DNA from: Flavobacterium sp. HJ-32-4
Lineage (GTDB): Bacteria > Bacteroidota > Bacteroidia > Flavobacteriales > Flavobacteriaceae
Reading direction: 5' to 3'
Length of the DNA: 64,000 nucleotides
Assembly: GCF_022532105.1 (NCBI RefSeq)
Contig: NZ_CP092832.1
Location: 744,001-808,000, forward strand
In this document: piece after piece, positions 40,058 through 49,468 of the stretch
Layout: each line of letters opens with the position of its first letter
Numbering within the stretch: the first letter of the stretch is position 1
Translations under genes and position numbers: made by a program
Notes under the pieces: generated by a model
What the model saw: the letters and a program-made list of their open reading frames with translations, nothing else
Database searches by the model: none
Told to the model about the DNA's origin: nothing

Positions 40058-42527
40058 GGAATCCGCTCTTTACATAGCCATTACGGTGGCGGCCTGCATT
40101 GTCTATGGAATCGGTTACGGATTCAAAACACTGGATCCGACCAATATCAACTGGCTGATGTCGGCCTATCATGATTGGGGGCAGCACTATCTTGGTTGGG
40201 CATATTATCGAAACGAACCCTGGCATTGGCCCTTGGGCAGGATGGATAATTTCTATGCGCCTGTCGGCACCAATGTAGGATTTACCGACTCCATTCCGCT
40301 TCTTGCGCTGCTATTTAAGCCTTTCTCGGCCGTCCTGCCGGATGACTTCCAGTATTTCGGTATCTGGCTTTTGTTCTGCCACATTGCCGTGGCATGGTAT
40401 ACCGTGCGTATTCTGAAACTGTACAAGACGGAGGACTGGATCTGCTTCCTGGCAGCCGTCTTTATCACCGCCAACCCGGTTCTGATTTTTCGCGGCCTGC
40501 ATCCGGCGTTGTGCGGACACTGGCTAGTGATGGCCTCGATTTACTATTGTTTGAAAGAGGCATCCGATCCGGTAGTGGCGAAGCGACTGGAATGGAAACA
40601 GGCGATCATCTTCTTCCTGAGTGCCGGTGTTTCGGCGTATCTCGCCTTGATGGTGGCCGGCTTCACGATAGTGCTTCCGCTCCGTCATTATCTGGTGGAT
40701 AAGTCGATTCGGTGGTGGTCGGCCGTGCTGTTTCCAGCAGGCGCCGCAGCGTCAGTGCTCGGCTTTTGGTTGGCTTTCGGAATGATAGAAACAGGTCCTT
40801 CAACCAATCTTGATGCCGGTTACGCTAATGGAGAATACGGATTCAATCTCCTTTCTTTTTTTGATTCCTATGGGTACTATTCCCGGTTTTTGCCTAAGAT
40901 CGGCACCATTTCTGACCGGCAATATGAGGGTTTTGCGTATCTCGGACTTGGCTTTATGCTGGTATTGGCCGTTGCTGCCTTTGTGGGCATCGTCATGATT
41001 TTTCGGGGGAAAAGAAAAGTCTCGAAAGGAATGCTGTTGGTCGTCGGGCTCTGTTCGGCATATACAGTATTCGCCATTACCAATTATGTTAGTTTTGGTA
41101 CGCACGTACTATTCCATTTCCCAGTGCCCACTTTTTACGAGAAGTTACTCGGGACCTTCCGTGCCTCAGGCCGTTTTGTGTGGCCTCTTTACTATCTCAT
41201 CATGCTCGGTGGTATTTTGGTCTTTTCCAGGATGAGGTTGAACAAACTGGTGGTGCGCGGACTTCTTATGCTGTTGTTAGCTCTTCAGGTCTACGATACA
41301 TGGGGATTGCTCACGGCGCGTCAGCTGCCATCCGGAGAGTATTACACCAAATTGAAAGACACGCGATGGATCAACCTGATGTCACAGTTCGACATGATCG
41401 TAACGTATCCGGTTTATACCAATAATTTGGTGTACCCAATGGACTACCAGGATCTGATGTTCCTCGCATTAAAAGCCGGAAAGCCCATTACGAACGGTTA
41501 TGTGGCCCGTGAAAACCGGGACGCGGCCACTGCATACGCTGATAAGCTGTCGGGTCAGATCACCATGGGCACCATAGCACCGGGGCAGCTTTTCATAACC
41601 AACGAAACCTATTTGGCTGATTTCAGCTCGTTGCTTTATCGAAACAAAGTTGCGGTCAAGCGAATGGGAGGGTTTGTTATTTTGTACGCCAAACGATCGG
41701 GAATGGAGCCCTACTTCGACAAACGCCCGGAGAACGTCCGTTTTGCCGATTCGGTTGCCAAATCATACGCAGGCCAAAGGAACCTGTTTCGGGAATTACC
41801 CGAGGCAAACGCGATAAAGAAAGACATACTTCTCGGGGTCGAGCGACTGAAATTTGCCAATAACGTTTTGTCGGTCAATGGATGGGCGATGGTTAAAGGA
41901 AGTCATGACAATACACGCGATTCGCTTTTTGTCGCGATAATTGGAAAAAAGACCTTTCTTGCTCCGGTCGCTCCGGTTACCAGAGCCGATATATCGGCCA
42001 CGTACGGAGGTAAGTTGGATAATGCCGGTTTTCGGTCAACCGTTATCCTGGATAAGCTGCCCCGCGACACCTATGACTTCGGGATTGCAATACGCGACTC
42101 GAACGGCGCCTACCATTTAGCCGTTGCACAACCGATTAAACAGGCCGGCTACACCAAAAAGCCAGAACGCATTTACCAACTGTCAGACACACCCCTGCTC
42201 TACAATATGGAAGAGATGAAGCAAACCGGACGGACATTATCCATGAGCGGGTGGGCCGTCGTCAAAGGGCAATCCTCAGACGCAAACACCATTTCGCTGG
42301 TACTCCTGGGGGAACACAACTACCGGATCGCGACCGACTTCGTGGCGCGACCCGACGTCACAGCGGGTAATCCAGGATACAACTATGACCGCAGCGGTTT
42401 TAGGGCCACCGTAAATACGACTGACATCGAACAGGGCCGTTACCAAATTGCTATAATGATTGTAGACGGAGATACGAAAAAAGAACATTACGCGTTGTTA
42501 GGAAGGACTGTCCAAATCACCAAATAA
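40035..42527 (+). CDS. Polytopic DUF6311 membrane protein with duplicated C-terminal domain
   Basis: 830 residues. The N-terminal ~420 residues hold about ten membrane segments and the DUF6311 pattern (NWLMSAYHDWGQHYLGW, APVGTNVGFTDSIPLL); the fold resembles GT-C glycosyltransferases. Residues ~420-590 form a soluble region. Two related modules follow, at ~605-705 (VNGWAMVKGSHDN, DNAGFRSTVILDKLP) and ~730-828 (MSGWAVVKGQSSD, DRSGFRATVNTTDIE), which appear to be tandem beta domains. A role as periplasmic transferase using the lipid-linked sugar from the overlapping GT2 is my inference. The function of the family is not established. Confidence 0.85.
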   Translation: MKKLFFRRESALYIAITVAACIVYGIGYGFKTLDPTNINWLMSAYHDWGQHYLGWAYYRNEPWHWPLGRMDNFYAPVGTNVGFTDSIPLLALLFKPFSAVLPDDFQYFGIWLLFCHIAVAWYTVRILKLYKTEDWICFLAAVFITANPVLIFRGLHPALCGHWLVMASIYYCLKEASDPVVAKRLEWKQAIIFFLSAGVSAYLALMVAGFTIVLPLRHYLVDKSIRWWSAVLFPAGAAASVLGFWLAFGMIETGPSTNLDAGYANGEYGFNLLSFFDSYGYYSRFLPKIGTISDRQYEGFAYLGLGFMLVLAVAAFVGIVMIFRGKRKVSKGMLLVVGLCSAYTVFAITNYVSFGTHVLFHFPVPTFYEKLLGTFRASGRFVWPLYYLIMLGGILVFSRMRLNKLVVRGLLMLLLALQVYDTWGLLTARQLPSGEYYTKLKDTRWINLMSQFDMIVTYPVYTNNLVYPMDYQDLMFLALKAGKPITNGYVARENRDAATAYADKLSGQITMGTIAPGQLFITNETYLADFSSLLYRNKVAVKRMGGFVILYAKRSGMEPYFDKRPENVRFADSVAKSYAGQRNLFRELPEANAIKKDILLGVERLKFANNVLSVNGWAMVKGSHDNTRDSLFVAIIGKKTFLAPVAPVTRADISATYGGKLDNAGFRSTVILDKLPRDTYDFGIAIRDSNGAYHLAVAQPIKQAGYTKKPERIYQLSDTPLLYNMEEMKQTGRTLSMSGWAVVKGQSSDANTISLVLLGEHNYRIATDFVARPDVTAGNPGYNYDRSGFRATVNTTDIEQGRYQIAIMIVDGDTKKEHYALLGRTVQITK

Positions 42528-42577
42528 ATTTGGATATACCGCTATAATTATCAATATTTGCAAAAATTTTTTAACAT

Positions 42578-43081
42578 ATGAAATCTGCCGTACTTAGTGC
42601 CTTTGCGTTGAGTTTGTTTTTTGTGTCGTGTAAAGACGACAAAAAGACTGAAACGCCTGCTGCCGAAGCGAAAAAAGAAACCTTGTTCAGCGTGACGGTC
42701 AACGCCGTAGTAACGAAAGACGACACATTCCAGGTTTTTTATAACGAAGACGGAACGGAAACATGGCCAGCTGACCAAGCCGTTACAGTTGACGTGAAAG
42801 GTAGCCCGGATGCCCAGGACATCGTATTTGAGGTTCCGGATGACTATACGCCAATGGCGCTCCGACTGGATATCGGTGCAAATAAAGACCAGAAAGAAGT
42901 AACGTTCAAAAACTTCAAGGTCAAGTATAAAGGGAAAGAAATGAATGCCAAGGGAGCTGAAATCTTCAAGTATTTCTATCCAGCGGTACAGGTTGAATTT
43001 GATACAGTGGCGGGCGTGGCGAAGATCAAGCCATCGAAGGACAGGCATACGATCCGATTATGGCGTGCACACAGCCTCTGA
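42578..43081 (+). CDS. Uncharacterised lipoprotein, probably frameshifted near the 3' end
   Basis: The open frame gives 167 residues with a lipoprotein signal (LSAFALSLFFVSCKDD, Cys at 18) and a beta-rich domain with no family I recognise (VSVNAVVTKDDTFQVFYNED-like region). After ~KIKPSK (about 43030-43045) coding character moves to another frame, which reads ...GQAYDPIMACTQP and ends LKDELNKLYGNK with TAA at 43114-43116, just before a terminator. Restoring one base near TCGAAGGAC would join them, giving a protein of about 178 residues. It is either a genuine disruption or a sequencing error. It follows the DUF6311 gene by 50 bases. Confidence 0.7.
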   Translation: MKSAVLSAFALSLFFVSCKDDKKTETPAAEAKKETLFSVTVNAVVTKDDTFQVFYNEDGTETWPADQAVTVDVKGSPDAQDIVFEVPDDYTPMALRLDIGANKDQKEVTFKNFKVKYKGKEMNAKGAEIFKYFYPAVQVEFDTVAGVAKIKPSKDRHTIRLWRAHSL

Positions 43082-43141
43082 AAGACGAGCTGAACAAGTT
43101 GTACGGGAACAAATAAACCGTACACCAACAGAATATCTCTT

Positions 43142-43172
43142 AAAAGTTACTTGTATAGGTAACTTTTTTTTT
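43142..43172 (+). terminator. Intrinsic terminator after the lipoprotein gene
   Basis: AAAGTTAC pairs with GTAACTTT (8-base loop) and is followed by a T tract. It lies 26 bases after the TAA at 43116, supporting 43116 rather than 43081 as the original gene end. Confidence 0.8.
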
Positions 43173-43194
43173 CGTTTTCCCTTATCCCCTTTCC

Positions 43195-44001
43195 ATGCGC
43201 CGACTCCGTATCTTATTTTACTGGTTTTTTTACGCAAAAAACAACGTATCCTTCGTTGAGTTACTTCGCTTTCTCGTCAAACCCGTGGTAAGTCGAATAG
43301 GCGGCAGATACATAGAAAACGTGCAAAAAGGAGCGGATTTCCACCAAATCCGATTCACGTCGGTGTCGCGCCCTATGTTTTGGCCGGCGTCGTTCCCAAT
43401 GGCTGGGTTAAGCCAGGTTTCAGCGGAAACGTTCGACGAAGCCGATTGGCATTACTATCGAAAGCCGCAGACGCCTATCGAGAAGGGAGACATCCTTCTT
43501 GACGTCGGTACGGCAGAGGGGTTATTTCCCCTGGTAGTGCTTGACCAATGCAAAAAGTTGTTTCTGGTAGAGCCAAGCGCCGCGTTCGGGGAAGCACTGG
43601 CAAAGACGTTTCAGGGAGCAGAAGACAAAGTGACCCTCTTCCGCTCAGCGGTCGGCAATACAGACGGAGAGGTCTACTTCGACGAAAATTCACTAGAGGG
43701 CCATGTGAGCACAACGGGATCACGGATTCCCATACATAAGATCGACACCCTGATTCCGGCCGAACAGAAGATTACCTTCCTGAAGGCGGATATCGAAGGT
43801 TTTGAACTGGATATGCTAAAGGGTGCCGGCGCTACCATTCGCCGGAACAAGCCAAAGATTGCCATTACCAGCTATCATCCACAGAATGATGCGGCTGAAA
43901 TGATTGCATTGGTGAAGTCGTATGTGCCCGAATACAACACCTTTGTCAAAGGCATTCACGGAGAAGAGCCGAAACCGGTCATGATCCATTTCTGGATCTA
44001 G
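43195..44001 (+). CDS. FkbM-family methyltransferase
   Basis: 268 residues. The FkbM-type SAM-binding core shows GDILLDVGTAEGLFPLVV (~100-117), LVEPSAAFGEAL, and the family-specific IDTLIPAEQKITFLKADIEGFELDMLKGA, in which KADIEGFE is diagnostic. Such enzymes O-methylate sugars or other metabolites, and many sit in polysaccharide clusters as here. It ends 3 bases before the 3' end of the convergent GT2 gene. Confidence 0.92.
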   Translation: MRRLRILFYWFFYAKNNVSFVELLRFLVKPVVSRIGGRYIENVQKGADFHQIRFTSVSRPMFWPASFPMAGLSQVSAETFDEADWHYYRKPQTPIEKGDILLDVGTAEGLFPLVVLDQCKKLFLVEPSAAFGEALAKTFQGAEDKVTLFRSAVGNTDGEVYFDENSLEGHVSTTGSRIPIHKIDTLIPAEQKITFLKADIEGFELDMLKGAGATIRRNKPKIAITSYHPQNDAAEMIALVKSYVPEYNTFVKGIHGEEPKPVMIHFWI

Positions 44002-44004
44002 CCG

Positions 44005-44790
44005 TTAGGCCCGAATTCCGACAAGTTTTCGAAGCGCCATCTTCACATAACATTTCGTCAGCGACAGGTAGAAATGAAAGTAGGCATCCAGCGGATGTGT
44101 CGCGCGGGTGTCAAGTTTTACCCGAAGCCCTTCCCGAAGTGCCGGATACGGTTGGTTGCTGACGCCGCCGTCGAGCATCCGGGCTGTAATCTCAGGGAAG
44201 AACGAAGGGCGGATGACGTCGCGGCAACGGATATAGAATTGCAAATCTCCCGCAATCAGGTATGCCTCACTAAAAGGCCCTACCTCCTCAAAAAGTGTTT
44301 TCTTATGGAAGGAACCGACTTGCGCCACATCGTAGTCGGCCACCACACGCCGCCAGTCATATTTTGATCCGAATACACGAAGGGTCTTTTTTTGGTGGTC
44401 AATAACCTCGACGCGCGACGAAATATAATTGACCGCAGCGTCGCTTTCGTCTATTATCTGTTTATAACGGTGCAACGCACCCGCCACGTAGGTGTCATCC
44501 GACCCGATAAAACTGATCCAGCGGCCTTCTGCAAGGCGAACGCCTTTGTTCCAGGCATCGTATATACCCCGGTCGGGTTCGCTTATCCATCGAAGCCGTA
44601 TGCCCTTTGACTCAAATAAAGGCACATACTTCTTTACAATATCGACAGTAGTATCTTTTGAAGACCCGTCAACGATAATGTATTCAAAATCGGTGAAATC
44701 CTGAGAGAGCAATGACGCAAGCGTATCGCTGATTGTGGCGGAACTGTTGTAAGCAGCCGTGATAACAGAAAAAAAAGGACCGTGGTTCAT
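44005..44790 (-). CDS. GT2 family glycosyltransferase
   Basis: 261 residues. GT-A fold motifs: FSVITAAYNSSATISDTLAS, YIIVDGSSKDTT, WISEPDRGIYDAWNKG and WISFIGSDDTY. No membrane helix is present, so it acts on the cytoplasmic face. Enzymes with DRGIYDAWNKG are typical of O-antigen clusters (WcaA/WbbL-like), and the acceptor and donor sugars are unknown. Its start overlaps the flippase stop by 4 bases; it is the last gene of the gmd-colC-colD-wzx minus-strand operon. Confidence 0.93.
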   Translation of the reverse strand: MNHGPFFSVITAAYNSSATISDTLASLLSQDFTDFEYIIVDGSSKDTTVDIVKKYVPLFESKGIRLRWISEPDRGIYDAWNKGVRLAEGRWISFIGSDDTYVAGALHRYKQIIDESDAAVNYISSRVEVIDHQKKTLRVFGSKYDWRRVVADYDVAQVGSFHKKTLFEEVGPFSEAYLIAGDLQFYIRCRDVIRPSFFPEITARMLDGGVSNQPYPALREGLRVKLDTRATHPLDAYFHFYLSLTKCYVKMALRKLVGIRA

Positions 44791-46283
44791 GAGGATTTTT
44801 TTAGTCGGTTCAACCCCGGTATTTTTTCAATGACCGCACGTAACGCGGCATTTCGGAAGAGCAACCCCGCAAAAAGGGTGAGTTCGACGGCAAGAACCAG
44901 CAGGTATTTCCAATTGTATGAGTTATAAGTTACATACATACGCATTGTGGTCATACCAATCATAGTAGCCATAAGCAATATGTAAACATCCTGTCGGGAA
45001 ACCAGTTCATGCCAACGAAGCATCTTCACCCGATGGTATTGCAGCATTACAAGCAGCGAACCCGCAACAAAGGCAAGGTTCCAGGCGATGATGACGCCAT
45101 AACCACCCAGCCAGGTTCCGAGCAACCAACCTCCGAAGACGTTGACAAGTCCCATGGTAAATGCGGAAATCAAGAGCGGATTCAACTTTCCTTCTCCCAT
45201 GAAACCAAAATACGCGGGATTGGTACAAATGTTTAGAAACATGCCGATTCCATTAGCCGTCATCGCGAAAACGAAGATCATTTCGGCATGGCCGAGCCAC
45301 AAAACCGATACCAAAGGAGACGTACATATAAGCGCCAGGGTTAATACGGTATCGAGGGGAAGAATGGTGCGAAACGATCTTATATACAGATCGCGCACAC
45401 GATCACTATCCCGCTCCGAGGCCTCCGCAATAATCGGAATGACCACCTGGTTGGCGTTTACAATCACCGCCCGTACCTGCGACACCAGACGGCTTGCCAT
45501 TTCGTAATAGCCTGCGGCGGCCAGTCCGCCCCATCGGCTGAGTATAAGCTTCGTAACCGGCTCGTAGGAAAGTTGTAATAACGCGAGGACCTGAATTTTT
45601 GAGCCGTAGGAGAGGATTTCCCGGAAGATGCTTCGACTCCAGTGCCATCCCGGAGAAAACGAACCGGGCCGAAACCGGTTGAAGGCGATGACACATATAG
45701 CGAGCACCATCAGGGCCTGCAAAATTTGAGAGTAAATGAGTCCCTTTAACCCATATAGAGGCGTCATGATAAACGACAGCACCACCAGCACCACGGAAGA
45801 CCCCGATAGTACGGCACTGCGAATGTAATTTTTCTGGATACCGTCGAGTGCGCTTCCCACGACACCGCCAATTGCATTGATACACAGGCATAGTAAAGAG
45901 AAAGGCAGCACGCCCTTCGCCACTTCCAGGAATTGGAGCGGAATGAACATCGGTAACAGCCATCCGGCTACAAGCAATATAATTCCAGATAACACCAGAT
46001 AAAGTCCTCCTATAAAAATGAAAGAGGTGAAAAGCAATTGCTTGATTTTGGATTCGTCCCCCCGCGCGGCATATGACGCCACAAATTTGACAATGCTGGT
46101 ATTGAGGCCAAGATTCGCGACGGACGCTAACGAGGTGGTGGCCACGATAACCGACCATACGCCCAAAAGCTCGGCGCCTAGACGGTCAAGCAGGTAGCGG
46201 TAAAGGATGACATAACACAGACCCACCACGACCACCTGGACCATGGCTGCGAACGAGTTGTATAGAAGCCTTGAGGTACGCAA
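44787..46283 (-). CDS. Wzx-type oligosaccharide flippase
   Basis: Integral membrane protein of 498 residues with about 12-14 hydrophobic helices. It belongs to the polysaccharide biosynthesis (MATE/MVF-like) superfamily, which flips undecaprenyl-linked repeat units to the periplasm. Segments such as GAELLGVWSVIVATTSLASV near residue 38 and LNTSIVKFVASYAARGDE are typical of Wzx N-terminal helices. It lies 3 bases after colD and overlaps the GT2 gene by 4 bases. The substrate is presumably the colitose-containing repeat unit, inferred from gene order. Confidence 0.92.
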   Translation of the reverse strand: MRTSRLLYNSFAAMVQVVVVGLCYVILYRYLLDRLGAELLGVWSVIVATTSLASVANLGLNTSIVKFVASYAARGDESKIKQLLFTSFIFIGGLYLVLSGIILLVAGWLLPMFIPLQFLEVAKGVLPFSLLCLCINAIGGVVGSALDGIQKNYIRSAVLSGSSVVLVVLSFIMTPLYGLKGLIYSQILQALMVLAICVIAFNRFRPGSFSPGWHWSRSIFREILSYGSKIQVLALLQLSYEPVTKLILSRWGGLAAAGYYEMASRLVSQVRAVIVNANQVVIPIIAEASERDSDRVRDLYIRSFRTILPLDTVLTLALICTSPLVSVLWLGHAEMIFVFAMTANGIGMFLNICTNPAYFGFMGEGKLNPLLISAFTMGLVNVFGGWLLGTWLGGYGVIIAWNLAFVAGSLLVMLQYHRVKMLRWHELVSRQDVYILLMATMIGMTTMRMYVTYNSYNWKYLLVLAVELTLFAGLLFRNAALRAVIEKIPGLNRLKKSS

Positions 46284-46286
46284 AGA

Positions 46287-47447
46287 CTACGAAAGGACCT
46301 CTCGAAGATACGTGATTTCCTCTTTGAGGTCGATTTGATGGTTACCTACAAAAAACCCATGCTTATCCAGATAGGAGGCATTTTTCATCTCGCCGAACAA
46401 TTCATAGTCGAAGAAACGTAACACTTCATTTTTGGTAAAGTCACCGGTGACGATGGGACGACAGTCGATTTGATGTGCCGTAAGGCGTTCTACAATCTCT
46501 TTTCGGGTTTTGTCAGAGCCTGGTTTGATGATGAAACTAAATCCGAACCAACTGCTGTTATCGATGTTTTTTTGGATGATGAAGTCGGGGTGATCGGCAA
46601 AAAGCGAGCAGAAATAGGCTGCATTTTCGCGACGTTTTTCCAGAAAACCCGGAAGCTTCCTAAGTTGTTCGACACCAATGGCGCCACTCATTTCAACGGG
46701 CCGTAGGTTATAGCCCGGCAACACAAACCGAAACGACTCTTCGAACCAATCATCACTTTTATTTGAAACCCGGTTTTCTTTCGGAAGGTGACGTGTCCAT
46801 CCATGGGCCCTTAGCGAGAGCATGACATGATAGAGTTCTTCGTCATCGGTTGAAACCAAACCGCCTTCCATCGTTGCGATATGGTGGGAATAAAAAGAAG
46901 AATAGGTGCCCATGATCCCAAACGTACCCGCCTGTTTTCCTTTGTATTCTGCGCCCATTGACTCACAGTTGTCTTCAAGTAACAGGATGTCCCTGCCCGC
47001 AATGATGGCGTTGATGGCATCGAAGTCATTCGGATTGCCTAACAGGTTGACGGCCATGATCATTTTCGTTTTGTCGGTGACCGCCTGACGCAATTGGTCG
47101 AGATCGAAGTTCAGGGTATGCAGGTCGACATCCACAAATTTGAGTTTCAGGCCATACTGGTGAAGTGGGTAATACGTCGTTGACCAGGATACGGCCGGAA
47201 CAATCACCTCGTCGCCCCGCTGCAGTTTCGGGACCTTCGTGTAAAACAAGGCCGCCACCGCCAACAGGTTGGCCGACGATCCGGAGTTGACCATAACGCA
47301 GTATTTTGAACCCAGAAACTGCGCGAAATCGAGTTCAAACTGCTTTACGGCGTCGCCCATGGTATACATGTCTTTGTCGATGACCGACTGAATTGCCTGC
47401 AATTCTTTTTCGTCCCAGGTAGAGGACGCCAGCGAGTACTTAATCAT
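46287..47447 (-). CDS. colD: GDP-4-keto-6-deoxy-D-mannose 3-dehydratase (ColD)
   Basis: PLP- and glutamate-dependent enzyme of the DegT/DnrJ/EryC1 aminotransferase fold that removes the 3-hydroxyl from GDP-4-keto-6-deoxymannose; 386 residues. The decisive feature is SSFYSHHIATMEGG: the usual PLP Schiff-base lysine is replaced by histidine (His-188), as in E. coli ColD, whose catalytic base is also His-188. Other motifs: VNSGSSANLLAV, LEDNCESMGAEYKGKQAG and LPGYNLRPVEMSGAIG. The CDP-sugar E1 dehydrase shares the His but is longer and carries an iron-sulfur cysteine motif absent here. It overlaps colC by 8 bases. Confidence 0.93.
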   Translation of the reverse strand: MIKYSLASSTWDEKELQAIQSVIDKDMYTMGDAVKQFELDFAQFLGSKYCVMVNSGSSANLLAVAALFYTKVPKLQRGDEVIVPAVSWSTTYYPLHQYGLKLKFVDVDLHTLNFDLDQLRQAVTDKTKMIMAVNLLGNPNDFDAINAIIAGRDILLLEDNCESMGAEYKGKQAGTFGIMGTYSSFYSHHIATMEGGLVSTDDEELYHVMLSLRAHGWTRHLPKENRVSNKSDDWFEESFRFVLPGYNLRPVEMSGAIGVEQLRKLPGFLEKRRENAAYFCSLFADHPDFIIQKNIDNSSWFGFSFIIKPGSDKTRKEIVERLTAHQIDCRPIVTGDFTKNEVLRFFDYELFGEMKNASYLDKHGFFVGNHQIDLKEEITYLREVLS

Positions 47448-48366
47448 GTAAGATGCGGTTTTTGAAATAATCGTATGTTTTTCGAATGCCTTCCGGTAAG
47501 GAAGTTTCTGGCTGCCACCCCAATTGTTTCAATAGGGTGGTGTCGACCAGTTTTTGCCGCATTCCGGTTGGTTTTGAAAGGTCATGTATGAAACGGCCAC
47601 GGTACCCTATTTCGTGTGCAATGGCCTCATAATACTGGTTGATTGTGAAGTCGTGCCCAAGTCCCACGTTGAGGTTCTGAGGCAACTTTTCGAAACGGTC
47701 AAGCGCAAAGAAGACAAAATCAGCCAAATCGCCGGCATACATAAACTCCCGGCGTGACATACCGTCTCCCCAGATATCGATTTCCGATTGTCCGTTGGCC
47801 GCAGCAAAGTGGATTTTACGGATTACCGCCGGAACCATATGGGAGTGCTCTGGCGCGAACTTATCGTATCGGCCATAGAGATTACATGGAATAACTGTTT
47901 TGTAGAGAAGGGAGGGATGCTCCCGTGAGATGTATTCACACAAGCGCGTCGCCACGATTTTCGCGATAGCATATCCTTCATTGGTAGGCTCCAGTTCGCC
48001 TTTCAGCACGAGGTCTTCCCCTAACGGATTTATGGCTTCCCGCGGATACATACACGAACTTGCCAGATTCAGCAAACGCGGCACGCCTGCGTTCTTGGCC
48101 GCCATGATGACATTTCGTCCCATGTCGAGGTTTTGCACCAGGAAATCGACGGGATGCGCCATGTTCGCCTGGATACCACCCACACGTCCGGCCGCATGGA
48201 TAACAAGGTCCGGCTTTTGTTCGCGGATAAAGGTATACACGGCATCATAGTCTTCCAAATTGACTTCCGTGCGCGAAGGCGTCAGAAAAGTAACACCAGC
48301 GGCTGACGGATGCTCCAGGATGTTGCGCCCGACCATCCCGCCCGCGCCGGTAAGAAAGATTTTCAT
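47440..48366 (-). CDS. colC: GDP-L-colitose synthase-type epimerase/reductase (GDP-L-fucose synthase family)
   Basis: SDR enzyme of 308 residues. Seen: Rossmann motif FLTGAGGMVGRNI, VIHAAGRVGGIQAN, LNLASSCMYP (with the Ser and Cys that act in GDP-fucose synthase), and the catalytic YAIAK in EPTNEGYAIAKI. It is clearly a GDP-fucose synthase relative. Next to ColD and Gmd, the likely reaction is 5-epimerisation and 4-reduction of GDP-4-keto-3,6-dideoxymannose to GDP-L-colitose. By sequence alone GDP-fucose synthase (Fcl) cannot be excluded. It starts one base inside the gmd stop. Confidence 0.85.
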   Translation of the reverse strand: MKIFLTGAGGMVGRNILEHPSAAGVTFLTPSRTEVNLEDYDAVYTFIREQKPDLVIHAAGRVGGIQANMAHPVDFLVQNLDMGRNVIMAAKNAGVPRLLNLASSCMYPREAINPLGEDLVLKGELEPTNEGYAIAKIVATRLCEYISREHPSLLYKTVIPCNLYGRYDKFAPEHSHMVPAVIRKIHFAAANGQSEIDIWGDGMSRREFMYAGDLADFVFFALDRFEKLPQNLNVGLGHDFTINQYYEAIAHEIGYRGRFIHDLSKPTGMRQKLVDTTLLKQLGWQPETSLPEGIRKTYDYFKNRILHD

Positions 48367-49451
48367 TATTCGAAAAGCTTTAATGATTCGCGGTCGGCGA
48401 AACGCTTGACATAGGTCAAATCATGTTTCATCATGATGGCGACCAGTTGCTCAAGTGAGGTACGGCCAGGGTCCCAGCCGAGTTGCGTACGCGCCTTTGT
48501 GGGGTCGCCCAGTAGGCTCTCGACCTCTGCCGGCCGGTAATAGTTAGGGTCTACTTCAATCAAAACCCGTCCGGTTTTGCGGCATACGCCTTTTTCCGAC
48601 TCGCCCGCACCCGTCCACTCAAGTTCGATACCGGCGTGGCGAAATGCCAGCTCGCAGAAGGCACGCACCGAATGCTGAACGCCCGTCGCAATGACATAAT
48701 CTTCCGGCGTTTCCTGCTGCAGCATCAGCCACATACACTCTACATAATCCTTTGCATACCCCCAGTCGCGTTTTGCGTCGAGGTTTCCGAGATATAATTT
48801 CTCTTGTATGCCGTGTGCGATACGCGATGCCGACAACGTAATTTTACGCGTGACGAACGTTTCACCCCGACGTTCGGATTCGTGGTTGAAAAGAATGCCG
48901 TTTACCGCAAACATGCCGTACGATTCACGGTAGTTTTTGGTAATCCAGTAGGCATATATCTTTGCTACGCCATAGGGAGACCGCGGGTAAAAAGGAGTGG
49001 TTTCTTTTTGCGGGACCTCCTGCACTTTTCCGTATAATTCGGATGTGGAAGCCTGGTAAATACGCGTGGTTTCCGTAAGTCCGCAAATCCGGACGGCCTC
49101 CAGCAAACGGAGCGTACCGATGCCGTCCGTCTCGGCGGTATATTCCGGAAGTTCAAAGGAAACCTTTACGTGCGACTGCGCCGCCAGGTTATAGATTTCG
49201 TCGGGTTTTAGCTGTTGGACAAGCCGGATCAGGTTCGTTGAATCCGTCATGTCCCCATAATGAAGCGAAATCCGTTTCTTTTGATGTAAATCTTTTAGAA
49301 GGGAGTCTATATACAGGTGCTCGATCCGCTCGGTATTAAAAGTGGAACTCCGCCGAATGATCCCGTGCACCTCATAGCCTTTCTCCAACAGGAGCTCGGC
49401 CAGGTAAGAACCATCCTGCCCGTTAATGCCTGTGATAAGCGCTTTTTTCAT
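48366..49451 (-). CDS. gmd: GDP-mannose 4,6-dehydratase
   Basis: First committed enzyme toward GDP-fucose, GDP-colitose and related sugars; 361 residues from the ATG at 49451, with an upstream in-frame ATG at 49484 lying before the promoter box. Seen: [32 protein letters not shown] at the N-terminus, [12 protein letters not shown], the catalytic [12 protein letters not shown] with YxxxK, and [16 protein letters not shown], diagnostic of Gmd. It heads the colitose operon (gmd-colC-colD-wzx-GT2). Confidence 0.97.
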   Translation of the reverse strand: MKKALITGINGQDGSYLAELLLEKGYEVHGIIRRSSTFNTERIEHLYIDSLLKDLHQKKRISLHYGDMTDSTNLIRLVQQLKPDEIYNLAAQSHVKVSFELPEYTAETDGIGTLRLLEAVRICGLTETTRIYQASTSELYGKVQEVPQKETTPFYPRSPYGVAKIYAYWITKNYRESYGMFAVNGILFNHESERRGETFVTRKITLSASRIAHGIQEKLYLGNLDAKRDWGYAKDYVECMWLMLQQETPEDYVIATGVQHSVRAFCELAFRHAGIELEWTGAGESEKGVCRKTGRVLIEVDPNYYRPAEVESLLGDPTKARTQLGWDPGRTSLEQLVAIMMKHDLTYVKRFADRESLKLFE

Positions 49452-49468
49452 GTAAATAAAGTAAGGAG

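Noticed and set aside
46287..47447. The DegT-family gene as a perosamine-type aminotransferase
   Set aside because: The PLP lysine is replaced by His-188, so transamination of that type is not expected.
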